Assembly (NCBI GenBank): GCA_024138015.1
Contig: JAMXBB010000009.1
Span: forward strand, 12,167,528-12,231,527
Direction of reading: 5' to 3'
Source of the DNA: Lumnitzera littorea
Lineage: Eukaryota; Streptophyta; Magnoliopsida; Myrtales; Combretaceae
DNA length: 64,000 nucleotides
Both the position numbers and the translations under genes were made by a program. This document shows positions 1 to 12,594 of this stretch, piece after piece (within the stretch, counting starts at the first letter, position 1; each line of letters opens with the position of its first letter). The notes beneath the pieces were generated by a model. That model had not been told where the DNA came from. It was given only the letters and a program-made list of their open reading frames with translations, and did no database searches.

Positions 1-3000
1 AATGCAAATTAGATGAATGTTTTATATTATACATATAAGCCTATGCTATAATATAAAACCAAGGTGTCCTTAGTTAATGACTTAGTACATCAATTAGATT
101 TAACAACTATAAGAATTGACCTACTCTAACTTTAGTCTTAAACTTGCAATCATAATAAAATGAAAGTTCAAAATTTGGAACCTAAAAATATTAATGGAGC
201 CAAACTTAAATATTGACTTTAAAACTAATTTAAATAAATAATCCCTAATATAATAAGTTATGTCAAAATGATAAATTTAACTAATTGACCACTTTAATTA
301 AGAAATTGACCTAATACGTCCAATATTCCAAAAGAGATTAGACCCTTCAAGTAGTTATTTATTTACAAGAGATTGAAGCTAATAAACTACATTTCACTTT
401 GGTTCAAACTGGGAAATGAGCAACAATAAATTTAGTTTAAAATTAATTATGGTTTCAAATACCTTATGTGCTTATTTATTGATGACTTAGGTTATACTGT
501 CTTTAGGGGAAATTCTCTATCAATTATCTACTTAGTAAGTATTATGGCTAGTTGCTTGGGATAAGTAAGTGACTCTCGATGGTTATCATACTTGCTTGTG
601 ATTGTAGTGTAGTTGGCATGACCCTAAGGAGAGCCTAGTAGGATTGTCTAAAATTTTCATATCATATATATACCCATGATATGAAAATTACCTTACAAGT
701 TAGATATTGAAAGACTTTAATTAATTAATCACTAAAGTTTTTAATTTTAATTTACTTAATTATCGTAATAATTATAGATATTCAATAATCTACAATTCCT
801 TAGAATCATAGATAATCAGTATCTCCTACTAAACGATAAGATCAGATAGTAAAAATCCAAAATTTAAACTTATTGAAATTATAAAATCTAATTATAAGAA
901 TAGTAATTACATGTAATGTTTCAAACCAACTTTATGATCTATCTTCAAATTCTATTCTCTAGGCATCTCAATACTTATACTCAACGTTTAACTCTTAACC
1001 TACGCCCCATTATCAATCAACTTGCAAGAGAAAATTGTTAAGGAGTAAGCTATATAAGTTTAGTGAGATATCCCTCATACTATACTGGGAAATAGTTTAT
1101 CAAACAATTAATTAGCAGACATATGAATGTACGAACAAACAGTATGCCAAATAATATATACAGTTGGTCAAGTGCTATATATAACATCGGATTTAATGCC
1201 CTTTGAGGTAAGGGTTGGAGATTCATCGACACCAATCACAACTAGGTTTTAGCACTTAGGTTTTTTTAACCATAAATTGAAATTCCATATTTTACAAATA
1301 TATTTCCATTTCCAAAATATAATAGTATATAAATCCCTATGTCTAGTAGTGAAGTGGCTCTTGCAATCCAAACTCATGCCTTATAGCGATGGTCTCTAAA
1401 CTCGACCATCAGCTACCTAGGTTAGTGGCTTCGATGCTAAATAAGTTTGCGAGCCAAGGCTAGGGTCTTTATTGTATAAGTGCTCTTGCACTATACTAAT
1501 TAAATCATGTGAGAATCCTATCCCTACAAGACTCTTCATTACCATCTACGTAAGGTAATGACCGGAATAATAATTGCAATGTTCATGTTTATGCATAATT
1601 TATTTAATTTAAGATAAGTTGAATAAGATTAAGTCAAATTATTAGGCAGTCAACCAATATTAGTAGAACATCCAAATCATGCAGTGCCCAATCATATAAC
1701 CAATTCTTCAGTCATCACATTTGATAATGTTTAGCACAATTAACAACTAGTATCAAGCACATGTACATCCTCAAACCCTAAGCATCAATCTATTAATATA
1801 TAAAATTTGTGTATTAATTATAAGTATAAAACAAGTATAGAGTCATCTAGAATACTTAATTGACCAAAGTCGATATAAATCATAACGGTCAATGGGTAGC
1901 TTACCCTTTTGATTGGTGTCTCCTAATAAATAAAATAATAAGAACCTAGTGAGTATCTATATGTAATACTAAATGACCTAATTTGCTAACTATCTATCTT
2001 ATGACTCTTATTTCCATTTAGATATTAAATCATATATAACTTTTTTATTTTAAATTCAATTTTTATAGACTTATAGTCAATTTTAATCATTATCGGATGT
2101 ACTTTCACATAGCGGAGTTTATTTTGGATGTTGAAATTTACATTTCTTGTTATGAGCCCAAAATGTTATAAATTTAGTTATTTTGACCTGAATAATTTTA
2201 TTTATCAATTTTAAGATTTTATTTATTATTTTATGATTTAATTAATTTGTAAATTTTTATATTTTCTAATTATTTTACTTTTGAGTTCATTTTATATTAG
2301 TTTCTTTATTTCTTCATTTAAGCTCAAATATATTAATTTTGTTATTATTTTAATTTCCTAATTAATTAATTATTATTATTTCCTATTTATTTTTTTTATT
2401 TTACAATTTAATTTGGAATTTATGGAAGGTACTGATGTGACACTTTCTCATTAGTACACGTAGTAGGTTTGTTAATTTTTCTAATTTTTATATTCTTCTA
2501 ATTTTGTAATATTAATATATAGACATATATATTATAATTTATTAATTATTATATATTGGCTTTAATTTCTCCTTTATGGGTTTTAGCCTACTTATATTTT
2601 ATATACATACATATTTACTCTTATTTAGGTATTTAACATATTAGTATATATACTTATATATATATACATGTATTTATACTTATACTATACCATTACTATA
2701 CATATATCTATACATGTACATAAATGTATGTAAGTGTATTTATACTTTCATTATACTAGTATTATACATATTTTTATATACATATATTTATGTTTTCTTA
2801 ATCTATTTTTTAAGGAAATTTGATTTAATACATAAATACATATCTATATACTTTTTGGTTTACCTATATACGTAAATAAATACTTAATTCACCTTATGTA
2901 TGTGTTTATTTGCATATTATAGTATATATGTATATAGGCGTATATTTATGTATATATATATATATTCCTATCTTATTTTCTTGTTTACTCACATATATGT

Positions 3001-3030
3001 ATGTGTACTATGTATATATATTATAATCAT
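1..3030. other. AT-rich intergenic DNA, no gene seen
   Basis: Both strands are dense in stop codons and strongly AT-rich. From about 2,150 the sequence becomes poly-A/T and TATA-like simple sequence. I recognised no protein domain, no LTR boundary and no RNA gene. Old transposon decay is the likely origin, but nothing in the sequence assigns it to a family. Confidence 0.6.
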
Positions 3031-3080
3031 ATATGTGTGTGTGTATATATATATATATACACACACACATACATATACAT
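3031..3080. repeat. (TG)n-(TA)n-(CA)n compound microsatellite
   Basis: A TG run, a TA run and then a CA run follow one another without a break. The TG and CA arms are complementary around the TA core, so the tract could fold back on itself. It lies in TATA-rich DNA. Short ORFs read through it are simple-sequence artefacts. Confidence 0.8.
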
Positions 3081-3119
3081 AACTAAGTTTAATATTTCTA
3101 TACATGTGTGTATATATCA

Positions 3120-4396
3120 ATATGTTTAAGTATATATACATATGTAAAACAATTCTAAAAAATAAGATTGTATACATAAAATACATTACGTATACAAAGG
3201 ATTTCTACTACAATATACTAAGATACATGACAATATATCAAGTATGAAAATACATAAAAATATACAAGAAATACATAAAACCTAATTTACATGAGAAAAC
3301 TAATACTAATGTAATACAAAGATAGTATATTTACTTGCTCTTGACAAAAATTTACGAAGATTTTCCCTTTATTCTCCTTTTGCTATTGCCAATATATGAG
3401 ATATATTGTATATATGGAAGTGGAATGGTAGGTAGAAGGAAATGGGAGAAAACAAAAAGAAGAAGAAGAGAAGGAAGAGAGGGAAATGTTGGTTCAATTT
3501 GTGGGGGTAAATCTTACACAAATGCATTAATTTTGGTCCAAACAAGAAAAATTAAAGAGGGTTCTAGATACCCTTAGGTAGATCACGGCAATAGGTAGGG
3601 AAAAAGAAAAAGGAAAGGAAAAGAATGAGGAAATAAATGTTTAAAAAGGAAATTTTGACTTTTGGTCAAAAGTAAAAATAATAATATTTCATGTATATGT
3701 AACAATTATAAATTGAAAAGAAAAAGGAAAAAGGAAGGGCAAGGAAATAAATAAAATAAATTTTTGGATTTTTATTTAAATATTTCTAACCCTATAAATA
3801 ATATTTAGAATAATATATATTATAATTATGAATAAAATTATAAGATATAAAATTAATATTTACTATATAATACATAAACAACAAATAAGTAAAAAAATTA
3901 AGTTCAAATAATTAAATTCATATCACACTTATTTACATATATATATAGTTACTAACAATTATAAGATAATATTATCAATTTTATAAATTAATAGTACTCT
4001 TACATTTATTAACATTTAAAAGTTATCTTTTTTTGTTTGTTAGTGATTTTACACGATTAAACGTATTGTTCAGAAATTGTACCCAATTAAAGTTTTATTA
4101 TCGTAAAAGTAAATTTATATATTTATAAGCTTAAAGTTCTAGTTTTAGGATTTAAGTTTTTTATCATATTTGGATTCAATCTCTATTATTTACAGGCATA
4201 TAAGGTTTAGGTTTTTTTTAAGCAATTAGGGTTTAAATCTATATTTAGGATTTTTCTCATTAAAATAGTTTAGAATTTATAATTTAATAAAGTTTTTAAT
4301 TTATTAGACCTTATCAACTCATAAAGTTATCTAGGACATCTAAATTCAGTTGAAGGTTCAAACTATAAATTTATGGGGTTTATAGTAGTTATACTT
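3120..4396. repeat. Diverged long direct repeat, copy 1
   Basis: This segment aligns by eye, in the same orientation and order, with 5,600-6,948. Shared landmarks are a purine-rich stretch (about 3,430-3,490 here, 5,960-6,170 there), the phrase 'tttataagcttaaagtt' (4,120 and 6,675), a 'gcaattagg' phrase, and a right end reading 'gggtttata'. Two same-direction copies of 1.3 kb separated by 1.2 kb would fit a pair of LTRs. No clean TG...CA ends, primer-binding site or target duplication was found, so the LTR reading is only an inference. Edges are uncertain by about 50 bp. Confidence 0.5.
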
Positions 4397-5599
4397 TAAT
4401 TAACATCACACAAATTGAATTACTTAGGGGGATATGGGAAATGCATGTGCCTGGTATTGGTTGCTCTATTATGTGAAAATGCATTAATTTATATGAAACA
4501 TGAAATTGGATGCTATGCTTAGTCATTACATTTCTATTGTGAATGTTTGCCTTATTTGTTTATCCACCTCATAACGAACCTAACAACTACTCATCTTAAA
4601 ATTTAAATTGGATATGCAATACATGACCACATGAAGAAGGCCATCAGCATCACACAGGTGCCTAAAGAGGACGTCTAAAGGTGATGCTTCATTTGATGTT
4701 ACCTTACCCTAATCTTTAGGAACTATCGCATACCAGGGAATGCCATCCTTTGATTCGGGCTCCATCTACAATTGTATCCACTTAGGGTTATCCATACTCT
4801 TGAGCACACACGTACACACACACATACACACACACATGCACATATATATATATTATTAGATCATTAAAAAGTAAAGTAAAACCTCGCTTAAGCTAGGCTC
4901 ATAGTATTTTGCTATATTAATTAATAAGACATTGGGCTGATGATGATTTAGTTCAGAGTGGTGGTGCTTAGAGCTGACGTATTAGTACTTATTCCTTAAC
5001 CCCTGGTAATTAAAGAGCGTAAATCCGAGTTGTACACAGTTTTCGAATGATTGTTTATATTAGTGCATTCATATGGTTGTACATGCATTATACGCTAATG
5101 GTTAATAATTTGTTTGCTAATTGATTGTTGTATGGTATGAAGGATGATCTCACTGAGCTGCAATTTTGCTCACTACAAACATCCCCCCCTATAAGCCTCA
5201 AACTATGAAGTATAGGTATAGGTTAGAATATTATTGGATTAAACTTAGATTATGTAAGGGAGAATATTAAAACATGTGATCTCTTATTTTTAAAATCTCT
5301 ACCCCTTTAAACGTATTTCAAATCAATACCTTTTAAAAGGTTTTGAGTACCTAATTTTATTGTTTAGTAGAGTATCCCGATTCTTTATAGTTCTAGTGAA
5401 CATTGGAATATTATTTTCCATAGACATTTTCATATAAATGTACGATATATATTATGATTAAATGTAATTAATAGACATTTAATTAGAGTCTTTTAATCTC
5501 TAATTTGCAAGATGATCTTCATATTGTGGGTACATACGTGATATAATGATTTTAGAATAATTCTACTAAGCCCTCTTTAGGATCGTGACAACATATGTA
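4397..5599. other. Spacer between the two long direct repeats
   Basis: About 1.2 kb without a recognisable coding domain. It includes a CA-rich microsatellite and slightly higher GC content than its flanks. If the flanking repeats are LTRs, this would be the shrunken internal region of a non-autonomous element, but no primer-binding site or polypurine tract was seen. Confidence 0.4.
4804..4856. repeat. (CA)n-(TA)n microsatellite
   Basis: Interrupted CA repeats pass directly into a TA run. This is simple sequence with no coding content. Confidence 0.8.
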
Positions 5600-6948
5600 T
5601 ACATATAGTTAAATATATTTAAGTATATATATGTATAAATACATAAATATGAAGAAAATGAGTTGTACATACAACCAGATACATATTTATCTCATTTCTA
5701 TTACAAGATACTAAGAATACATATATCTTCTACTAACATATCTCTTAATACATAAGGTACTAAAATACATATTAGCATAGGAAAGATATAGAAAACCTAT
5801 ATTAGGAAGAAAAAAAAAACTATATAACATAAGGAATCTTTAATTACTTTAATCTCAAAGTTCTTAAGAGGAAATCCTCTTTATTCCCCTCTTGATATTG
5901 ATAGAATATTGATGATGGAATTGAAGTATATTATAGGAGTTGAGATTTTGTGATAGTTGAAGGAAAAAGAAAGAAAAACAAAGGAATAGGAATTACAAAG
6001 AGAAGGAGAAGATATTGGTCCAAAAGAAGAAGAAAGCTTGATGTTTTTAATTTAAAGTTTGAAAAGAAGAGAAATCTAAAGTGTATTCTAGAGAGATATA
6101 CTTAGCTTACGGTAGAGGAGAAAAGAAAAGGAAAAAGTAAGGAAGAAGAAAAGAAAGAAAAAGATAATGTGAAAATGATATGGGTTGACTTTGCTTTTGT
6201 TTTGATTTCAAATTTTCTCACATGGGCTAATTTCTAAGACATTTGGCAACCAAAACATGGGAGAGGAAAAAGAGAAGAAAAGAAGAAAGAAAAGGAATTA
6301 TAACCTTACTTTTTAACTTTTCTTTAAGTGTATTCTAACTTTTAGATAATGTTTGGAATGAAATATGGTGCGATTATGAAAGAAAATATATGATGTGAAA
6401 TTAATGTATACTATATAATATATAAACATAAAATATGTAGTAAAATTAAATCAATATAAAACTTACATATATATATACATATAAAATCACAAATAATCAT
6501 TACATAATAATTGTAATCTTGTTAATTTAGTTAATTAATTTTTTACTTTTTATATTTATTAGTATTTATGAGTTATCTCTATTTGTTCATTAGCAATTTT
6601 ATATAATTAAGCATACCTATTGATAATTGTACCTAATTAAGCTTTATCACTGTTATGATAAATTTATAGGTTTTATAAGCTTAAAGTTTTAGTTTTAAGG
6701 TTTTTATCAAGTTTGGGTTACATCTCTTATATTTATACATATATAGGGTTTAGGGTTTTCGTATGCAATTAGGATTTCGAATAGTACACTAGTGTTTTTC
6801 GTATTCATTTTAGGTCTTGAACTTAAAATATTAATTGGTTTTAAATTTATCGATTCTATTAACTTAGAGAAATTATCTATAGTACGTGAGTTCAACTTTA
6901 TATGCCAAAGGCTAAATTTATAGGGTTTATAGCCCTTCTACTCTAGGA
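5600..6948. repeat. Diverged long direct repeat, copy 2
   Basis: Partner of 3,120-4,396, with the same order of landmarks: TATA-rich start, purine-rich middle, a 'tttataagcttaaagtt' phrase and a 'gggtttata' right end. It abuts the minus-strand gag leader at 6,950. The two copies differ by many substitutions and small indels, so the duplication is old. Confidence 0.5.
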
Positions 6949-6949
6949 G

Positions 6950-7648
6950 CTCGAATGTTCCTCTCCTCAGGTTTGTAGTACTCCTCTTCCTCATCACCTG
7001 TCTCCTTACCCTCTTCTTCTATCTCTTCCAATGTAAGTCTTTGTCAAGCAACTCTATCTACTTCTCCTGGTCAGGGTAGTTAAATTAGGAAATAAGCTTA
7101 GCTTGGTCGGCCATTGCCTTTCTTAGGTAGTTCATTTGCTTAGCCTGATACGGGTCATTTCTAGCTCATTGCCTATCCTTATTTATGGTAGGCACAAGAC
7201 TAGTCACTAAGTAAGCCTGTCCAATCGTTCATCTGCAGATTAGGACATGAAACTCTTATGTTGACTATAGCCATTATAAACACCACTCTCCTAGTTACCT
7301 AGAGTTCCTTGAACACTAGGTTATGGCATTGTCAATTACTTTAATATACTAACAACTAAACCTTACTTCAAACAATCAGCACAACACTTATACACCAACA
7401 ACTACTACAACAATAATAATAATAACCAACATAACAATAAACTAATTGAACATACACACTCTATTTCGTGAACATAAGATAGGGAAAGATAGAGTACTAG
7501 ACTTCTCCAACACTTACTACAATGACATACGACCTCTTCAACACTACTAAAACCTTTACTCACTAATTTCACACAATACACTACAATAAGTCACTCAAAG
7601 CACAAAGTACCAGAAACTTACTCGAATGTAGCTAAGCTCTGATACCAA
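6950..7648 (-). mobile_element. Ty3/gypsy remnant: primer-binding site and gag leader
   Basis: Read on the minus strand, a primer-binding site matching the 3' end of plant initiator-Met tRNA lies at the right end, followed by an untranslated leader and a degenerate gag N-terminus. That part is rich in Asp, Gln, Lys and Glu and ends in an acidic stretch (about 7,000). Initiator-Met priming with an acidic gag start is typical of plant Ty3/gypsy elements. The body of gag and all of pol are missing: the copy stops at 6,950, where the long direct repeat begins. Several stops interrupt the frame, so nothing is expressed as a protein. The family assignment rests on the primer-binding site and overall composition, not on a catalytic domain. 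Confidence 0.5.
7637..7648 (-). other. tRNA-iMet primer-binding site
   Basis: On the minus strand this reads TGGTATCAGAGC, the standard primer-binding site complementary to initiator methionine tRNA in plant LTR retrotransposons. It sits 2 nt inside a TG at 7,651 that could be the inner LTR end, so the element pointed leftward. Confidence 0.65.
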
Positions 7649-8748
7649 GATGGTACCGATCACTGGGAACGAGCACACATAATGAACCAATATCACATGA
7701 ACTAAGGTAGGTTAGAATTGTAAGATGATTCGAAGAATAAATGGAAATAGATGGTTTAGAAAAATCGAGCATTAGTCCCATGGATATGACGCATCATAGA
7801 ACCATATATGGATTGACTAACTTGCTAAATGAAACATGCTAATCCAAGTTAGATGGATTACTCTCCATAATTCTTGCTAAAGGGATTTATAAGAGTAGGT
7901 TAGAGTAAGCAAATACTTAGCTTTTGATAGGAAAAATGTTTGAAAAGTTGATGTTCATTGATGATGCGGCTATTACATATTACAAGTATTTAGATGGCTT
8001 AATTAGGGTAATTACTAGGTTGTCACAATAATAAAAAAGATTCTTACTAAAGGAAAGAGGAATAAATAATGTACAAGGACAAATGAGTAATCTACATAAA
8101 AGGGAATATCCTTTGTAAATGATAGTATAGATGTCAGAGAGGGGACACGTGTTGGTTTCTTGATTCTATGGTCCCAAATGGATAATGGATGCTAAGCATA
8201 CTTGACTTACTTAGTGTTAAGTCAATAGCTAGGTAAGGCGAAAGCTTGAGAACATGTGTTTAAGAAAATAGGAACATGGCAACTTAGGCCTAGGCTCAAC
8301 GGGTAGGACCGATAGGTTGGCTTGTTTGTTGCTCAGTTGCATTAAGGGTACTTAGATTTGAGATGATGAAGAGTGAATGTAGAGTGAATGAGCTTAATAG
8401 GTCGGGTTGATCAAGTTGTTGCTTTTTAAGAGTTAACTATCCTAGAGCAGCTTAGTGGACTAAGTTGGGAAGTCCTTGGGCTTAGGAGCGACTAATCATC
8501 CCTTGATCTCTATTAGATATCCTCAAATTCTTGCAAGAAGTGTCATTGTGTTGGTTTGGGTAGATATTTGAAGAAAAATACTAGCTTCCTAGATGTAGTG
8601 AAAATTGCATCCTGAAATTCTTACAAGATATGAATCTATTAAAAATAATGCAATTGTTAATCTCAGATATGATACTGATTTGACATTATTCTAGATAATT
8701 TGATATATTTCAAGGCACTTAATTAAGCTCTGAACAAGTGGACGTAGG

Positions 8749-8785
8749 AAGAAGAAGAAGAGAAGAGAAGAGAAGAGAAGAGAAA
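8749..8785. repeat. (GAAGA)n / (GAGAA)n purine microsatellite
   Basis: Pentanucleotide purine repeats run directly into the hairpin at 8,786. This is simple sequence. Confidence 0.75.
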
Positions 8786-8815
8786 TCAAGCACTATAAGT
8801 TCTCTTAGTGCTTGA
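8786..8815. other. 10-bp perfect inverted repeat (hairpin)
   Basis: TCAAGCACTA and TAGTGCTTGA form a perfect 10-bp stem around a 10-nt loop. It lies 31 bp left of the outer solo LTR. No T-run follows, and no function is claimed. Confidence 0.6.
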
Positions 8816-9840
8816 GAAAGAATTTTACATGCTTTAAAGCCTCAGTTGTCACACCCCGAAGCGGCAGAGTCGTAACAGCCCCTGCCGTGTAAACCATCCT
8901 AAGATAGAAGTTGGCCTTACAACCGCTATCTTAGACTTGATCTATACAAGGTGTCCACGACTAACCCACTTTGAAGGAAACAGTTTGTAATTTAAATAAA
9001 TCATTTCTCTAAGAAAGTGAGGAAAGATATATATATTATAATACAGTTATTACAATTAAGGTTTACAAGATTTCTCCATAATATATTTCCTAGTTATTAC
9101 ATTATTCAAAAATGAAAAGTTCTAAAGTAAAAGCTTAAACCTTAAAAATATATATTTATTCTTCACATGTTTTTCCTCACTCCCCAGGATCCAGCAGTTG
9201 CTAGCTTCAGAGTAATTGGTATCCGCTTCTTAGCCAGCACCTGTGTCACGCCCTGAAGCAGCAGAGTCGTAACAGCCCCCGCCGTGTAAACCATCCTAAG
9301 ATAGAAGTTGGCCTTACAACCGCTATCTTAGACCTGATCTACACAAGGCGTCCACGACTAACCCGCTTTGAAGGAAACAGTTTATAATTTAAATAAATCA
9401 TTTCTTTAAGAAAGTGAGGAAAGATATATATATGATAATACAGTTATTACAATTAAGGTTTACAAGATTTCTCCGTAATACATTTCTTAGTTATTACATT
9501 ATTCAAAAATGAGAAGTTCTAAAGTAAAAGCTTAAACCTTAAAAATATATTTATTCTTCACATGTTTTTCCTCACTCCCCAGGATCCAGCAGTTGCTAGC
9601 TTCAGAGTAATTGGGATCCGCTTCTTAGTCAGCACCTGCACGACGTCTATAGGGATGTGAGTAACCACAGCTCAGTAAGTTAGGACGGAGGACTTAAAAC
9701 TATACTAGAAACACAACAAAGTTTTCAATCACTTATTAGATGCAATGCATGTACAAGCAAATGCCATCGCACAACGTTGTCCGACCCGTCGTGAGATTAG
9801 AGAAATTGCGCCCGCTCTAATCCGGGTTGAGGAGTTACCG

Positions 9841-10065
9841 TTAATGCAACAACTCACGACCAAACCCAAGCTTGTGTAATGGAGACCTTGCTCCTCCTGC
9901 GACTACCTTCGAACCACTGTCTTCACCCCCGCCGCGACCTCCTCTCCTGTCACTTAGTTCGACTGAGGATGAAGAAGGGACCATTTTGCAATCCTGTGCT
10001 ATCCCTTCCAAAGGGGTCGGTATTTGGCCGGAGAGTCCTAAATCCCCTAACGGGTTACCATGCAT
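9841..10065 (-). other. 74-codon ORF inside the inner solo LTR
   Basis: This ATG-to-stop ORF lies downstream of the minus-strand TATA box, within the presumed transcribed part of the LTR. The outer LTR holds an ORF of exactly the same length (12,370-12,594) differing at only a handful of residues. The product is rich in Gly, Ser, Arg and Pro, with no recognised domain, signal peptide or membrane segment. It may be a real LTR-encoded micropeptide or only an ORF that survived because both copies share ancestry. Nucleotide differences include both silent and replacing changes, which gives no clear sign of selection. Confidence 0.2.
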
Positions 10066-10270
10066 GTTCGATTAAGATTACTGGTCGTATATTTGATTAA
10101 GTCCAATTTAGGGTGATCAATCATTACGTATAATTCATACAATATGCGCCAAAGCAACAAACATAATCATAGCATCACCCATAATCAAACATATGCACGC
10201 ATTCAACTATCTAATAAGCACAACCAAGCATAATCTTAAGCCTCCAAAATACAACGTCGTATTAATCCCA

Positions 10271-10281
10271 ACTTACCTCGA
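10271..10281 (-). promoter_or_regulatory. Splice-donor-like site in the LTR
   Basis: On the minus strand this reads GTCGAG followed by GTAAGT, a strong match to the plant 5' splice-site consensus. The same site is kept in the outer LTR at about 12,801-12,811. It lies about 1.3 kb downstream of the TATA box. Whether it was used is unknown. Confidence 0.3.
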
Positions 10282-11572
10282 CTCCTCGCTCGCTCACTCG
10301 AGGTTCAATCTGCTCAGGCCATCGCCGGTTATCCCTATAACACGAATGTGGTTTCAGCTTTTCATATAACTGTTATAGGTTCATTTTATCCTATAATACT
10401 TATTGTTAGGTTTTGTTTACGGTTTTTTATGTCTAATTATCTAGGTATTAAGTCTTTTATAATTATTTTAGGTTTAGGTTTAGGTTTGGGTTCGGTCTCG
10501 GTTTCCGCATCAATTTCCAAATTAGGTTTTGGTTCGATTTTTAAATCCTAAACATGCTCGAATCCTAATGTGAAATTAATTACATTAAGCTCGAGTTTCC
10601 AAATATCCTATTGGGTCTTAATTAGTATTCTAAACTATTTGGTACACGCTAGTCCTAATTAGGGTATCGGATTTATCCTCGATGTGAGAAAATCTTACTT
10701 TTTTATATAATTACCTAAAATTCAATCTTAATTCAGATTTAATATTATTCTGATTTTTACTCTAATATTATCTAAATAACCCTAATTTTTCCATATTTAT
10801 TAATTTACAATTTTACATATTACTAATTTCTTATATTACTTACCTAATTTCCTTAATTAACTATACTTAGTACCTAAATGCTAGGATTAGGGTTCCACTG
10901 CAGAGATTAACTTCCTTAAACATCTAATTAAGATCCAAATCAGTAATTAACATCCTAATCACCTAATTAACTCCAAATTACCCAATTTTTCCATCATTTT
11001 AGGGCTAAAAATTAACTTAAAAATTTCAAAAATTAATTTAAAAAAAATGGCTTCATAGCACTGTTCTATGTCACATGAGCATCCTACAGAAAAATTTTGA
11101 GCCCCAAACTACATCCCTAAGCCTATTTAATTTCCGGTTTAATCATGCTCGGTTTTGAACAATTTGTTAAGGACCCTATATTTCTAGACATAATTAAATT
11201 AAATCAACATTTTTTCCTAAATCTACATACAATAAAACCTCAGAATAACAAGTTTCATAATTTTTTGGGCAAAATAACTAATTTTACAAAATTATACAAG
11301 AATCGGGCTGGAATTTGGACTCACCGGTTCAGGTGGCTCCGGCCACCGCGGGCCGCCGTGGCCTTGTCGGCCGGCCTGGGTGCTGCCACCACCGTGTGGT
11401 GGTGGTGGCCGTCCACTCCCAACTCCTCGTTTGGTGTGGGTTCCCTTTAAAACCCCTAACTGTACAGTTTTTCTTATTTTTTTTTATTTTCTGAATTTTC
11501 TCTCGAATTTCCAACTCTCTCTAATTTTCTCTGATTTGTATCTGTCCAAATGAGCTTCTGAATTTTTCTTGC

Positions 11573-11580
11573 TATTTATA
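11573..11580 (-). promoter_or_regulatory. TATA box of the inner LTR
   Basis: Minus-strand TATAAATA in a good plant context (CTATAAATAGC). CT- and A-rich leader sequence follows in the direction of transcription. The same motif stands at the same place in the outer LTR (14,122-14,129), which supports the minus orientation of both. Confidence 0.55.
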
Positions 11581-12369
11581 GACGATTTTTGTAATTATTA
11601 TGCATTAATTTGACAAGATTTTATCCAATTTCCTTGATTTTTGGCTTTTAAGTTGTTCAATTTTTGTTGGTCAATTTTTCTTTTTCTGACCACGACCTGA
11701 TCTTGCATCAGCTTATCCTCTTCTGATTTTTTCTGATTTTTTTTATAATTATTTTGTATTTTTCTTTAATTATTTACTTAGTTTTCGGACAATTTTAGTA
11801 ATTACGAGTATTTTTATCTACACGTAAATACATGTAGGGTACACGTGAACATTCCTAAATATTATTTTGGTCATTCTAAAATTTTTAGTATACATATAAT
11901 CTATCTCTACTAATTTATTAGTTATTATATTACACTTTTTGATTTTTTGGTAATTAGCAGTTATTATGCTTGAAATTTGAAAATTTTATAGTCTCCTATT
12001 TTACTACTTATTTTCTTAAATTTAAGTTTACAGGGTCATTTTTATTGTTATCTTGTTAAATAATTTATAATTTGGGTTTGATCGGATCTTTTAACCGATC
12101 GCCCTAAACCTTGAGTTCTAAGTTCAATCCTACGATTACTTGGCTGAACTTTGGGGCTTACAACCTGCACGACGTCTATAGGGATGTAAGCTACCACAGC
12201 TCAGTAAGTTAGGACGGAGGACTTAAAACTATACCATACACACAACAAGGTTTTCAATTACTTATTAGGTGCAATGCCAGTGCAAGCAAATGCCATTGCA
12301 CGACGTTGTCCAGCCCGTCGTGAGATCAGAGAAATTGTGCCCGCTCTAATCCGGGTTGAGGAGTTGCCG

Positions 12370-12594
12370 TTAATGCAACAGCTCACGACCAAACCCAGGC
12401 TTGTGTAATGGAGACCTTGCTCCTCCCGCGACTACCTTCGAACCATTGCCTTCACCCTCGCCGCGACCTCCTCTCCTGTCACTTAGTTCGACTGAGGATG
12501 AAGAAGGGACCATTTTGCAATCCTGCGCTATCCCTTCCGAAGGGGTCGGTATTTGGCCGGAGAGTCCTAAATCCCCTAACGGGTTGCCATGCAT
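12370..12594 (-). other. 74-codon ORF inside the outer solo LTR
   Basis: Counterpart of 9,841-10,065, with the same length and the same start and stop positions in the alignment. The residue changes include Leu to Ser, Leu to Pro and substitutions in a Gly/Glu-rich stretch. It has no recognised domain. Preservation in both LTR copies is the only argument that it could be meaningful. Confidence 0.2.

Larger units (their letters stand above)
7651..8841. other. Possible LTR flank of the leftward gypsy remnant
   Basis: From position it should be the 5' LTR of the leftward element, because it begins with TG immediately outside the primer-binding site. I found no second copy in the window to prove this. 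There are no coding domains. The right part ends in a (GAGAA)n tract and a 10-bp hairpin just before the solo LTR insertion site. Confidence 0.35.
9244..12162 (-). mobile_element. Inner solo LTR of the same family (ACCTG duplication)
   Basis: This 2,919-bp TG...CA unit is flanked by ACCTG on both sides (9,239-9,243 and 12,163-12,167). The uninterrupted target site is preserved inside this copy itself at about 9,634-9,638, where ACCTG occurs once. The unit aligns end to end with the outer LTR except for scattered substitutions and one diverged GC-rich stretch (11,330-11,440 against 13,850-13,990). No internal domain remains, so it too is a solo LTR or inserted LTR end product. It is younger than the outer copy because it interrupts it, and it keeps the intact terminal CA. 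Confidence 0.9.

Noticed and set aside
12121..12162. A tRNA-like B-box (GTTCAATCC) near the LTR end
   Set aside because: No matching A-box or cloverleaf could be drawn, and the sequence is part of the LTR terminus in both copies.
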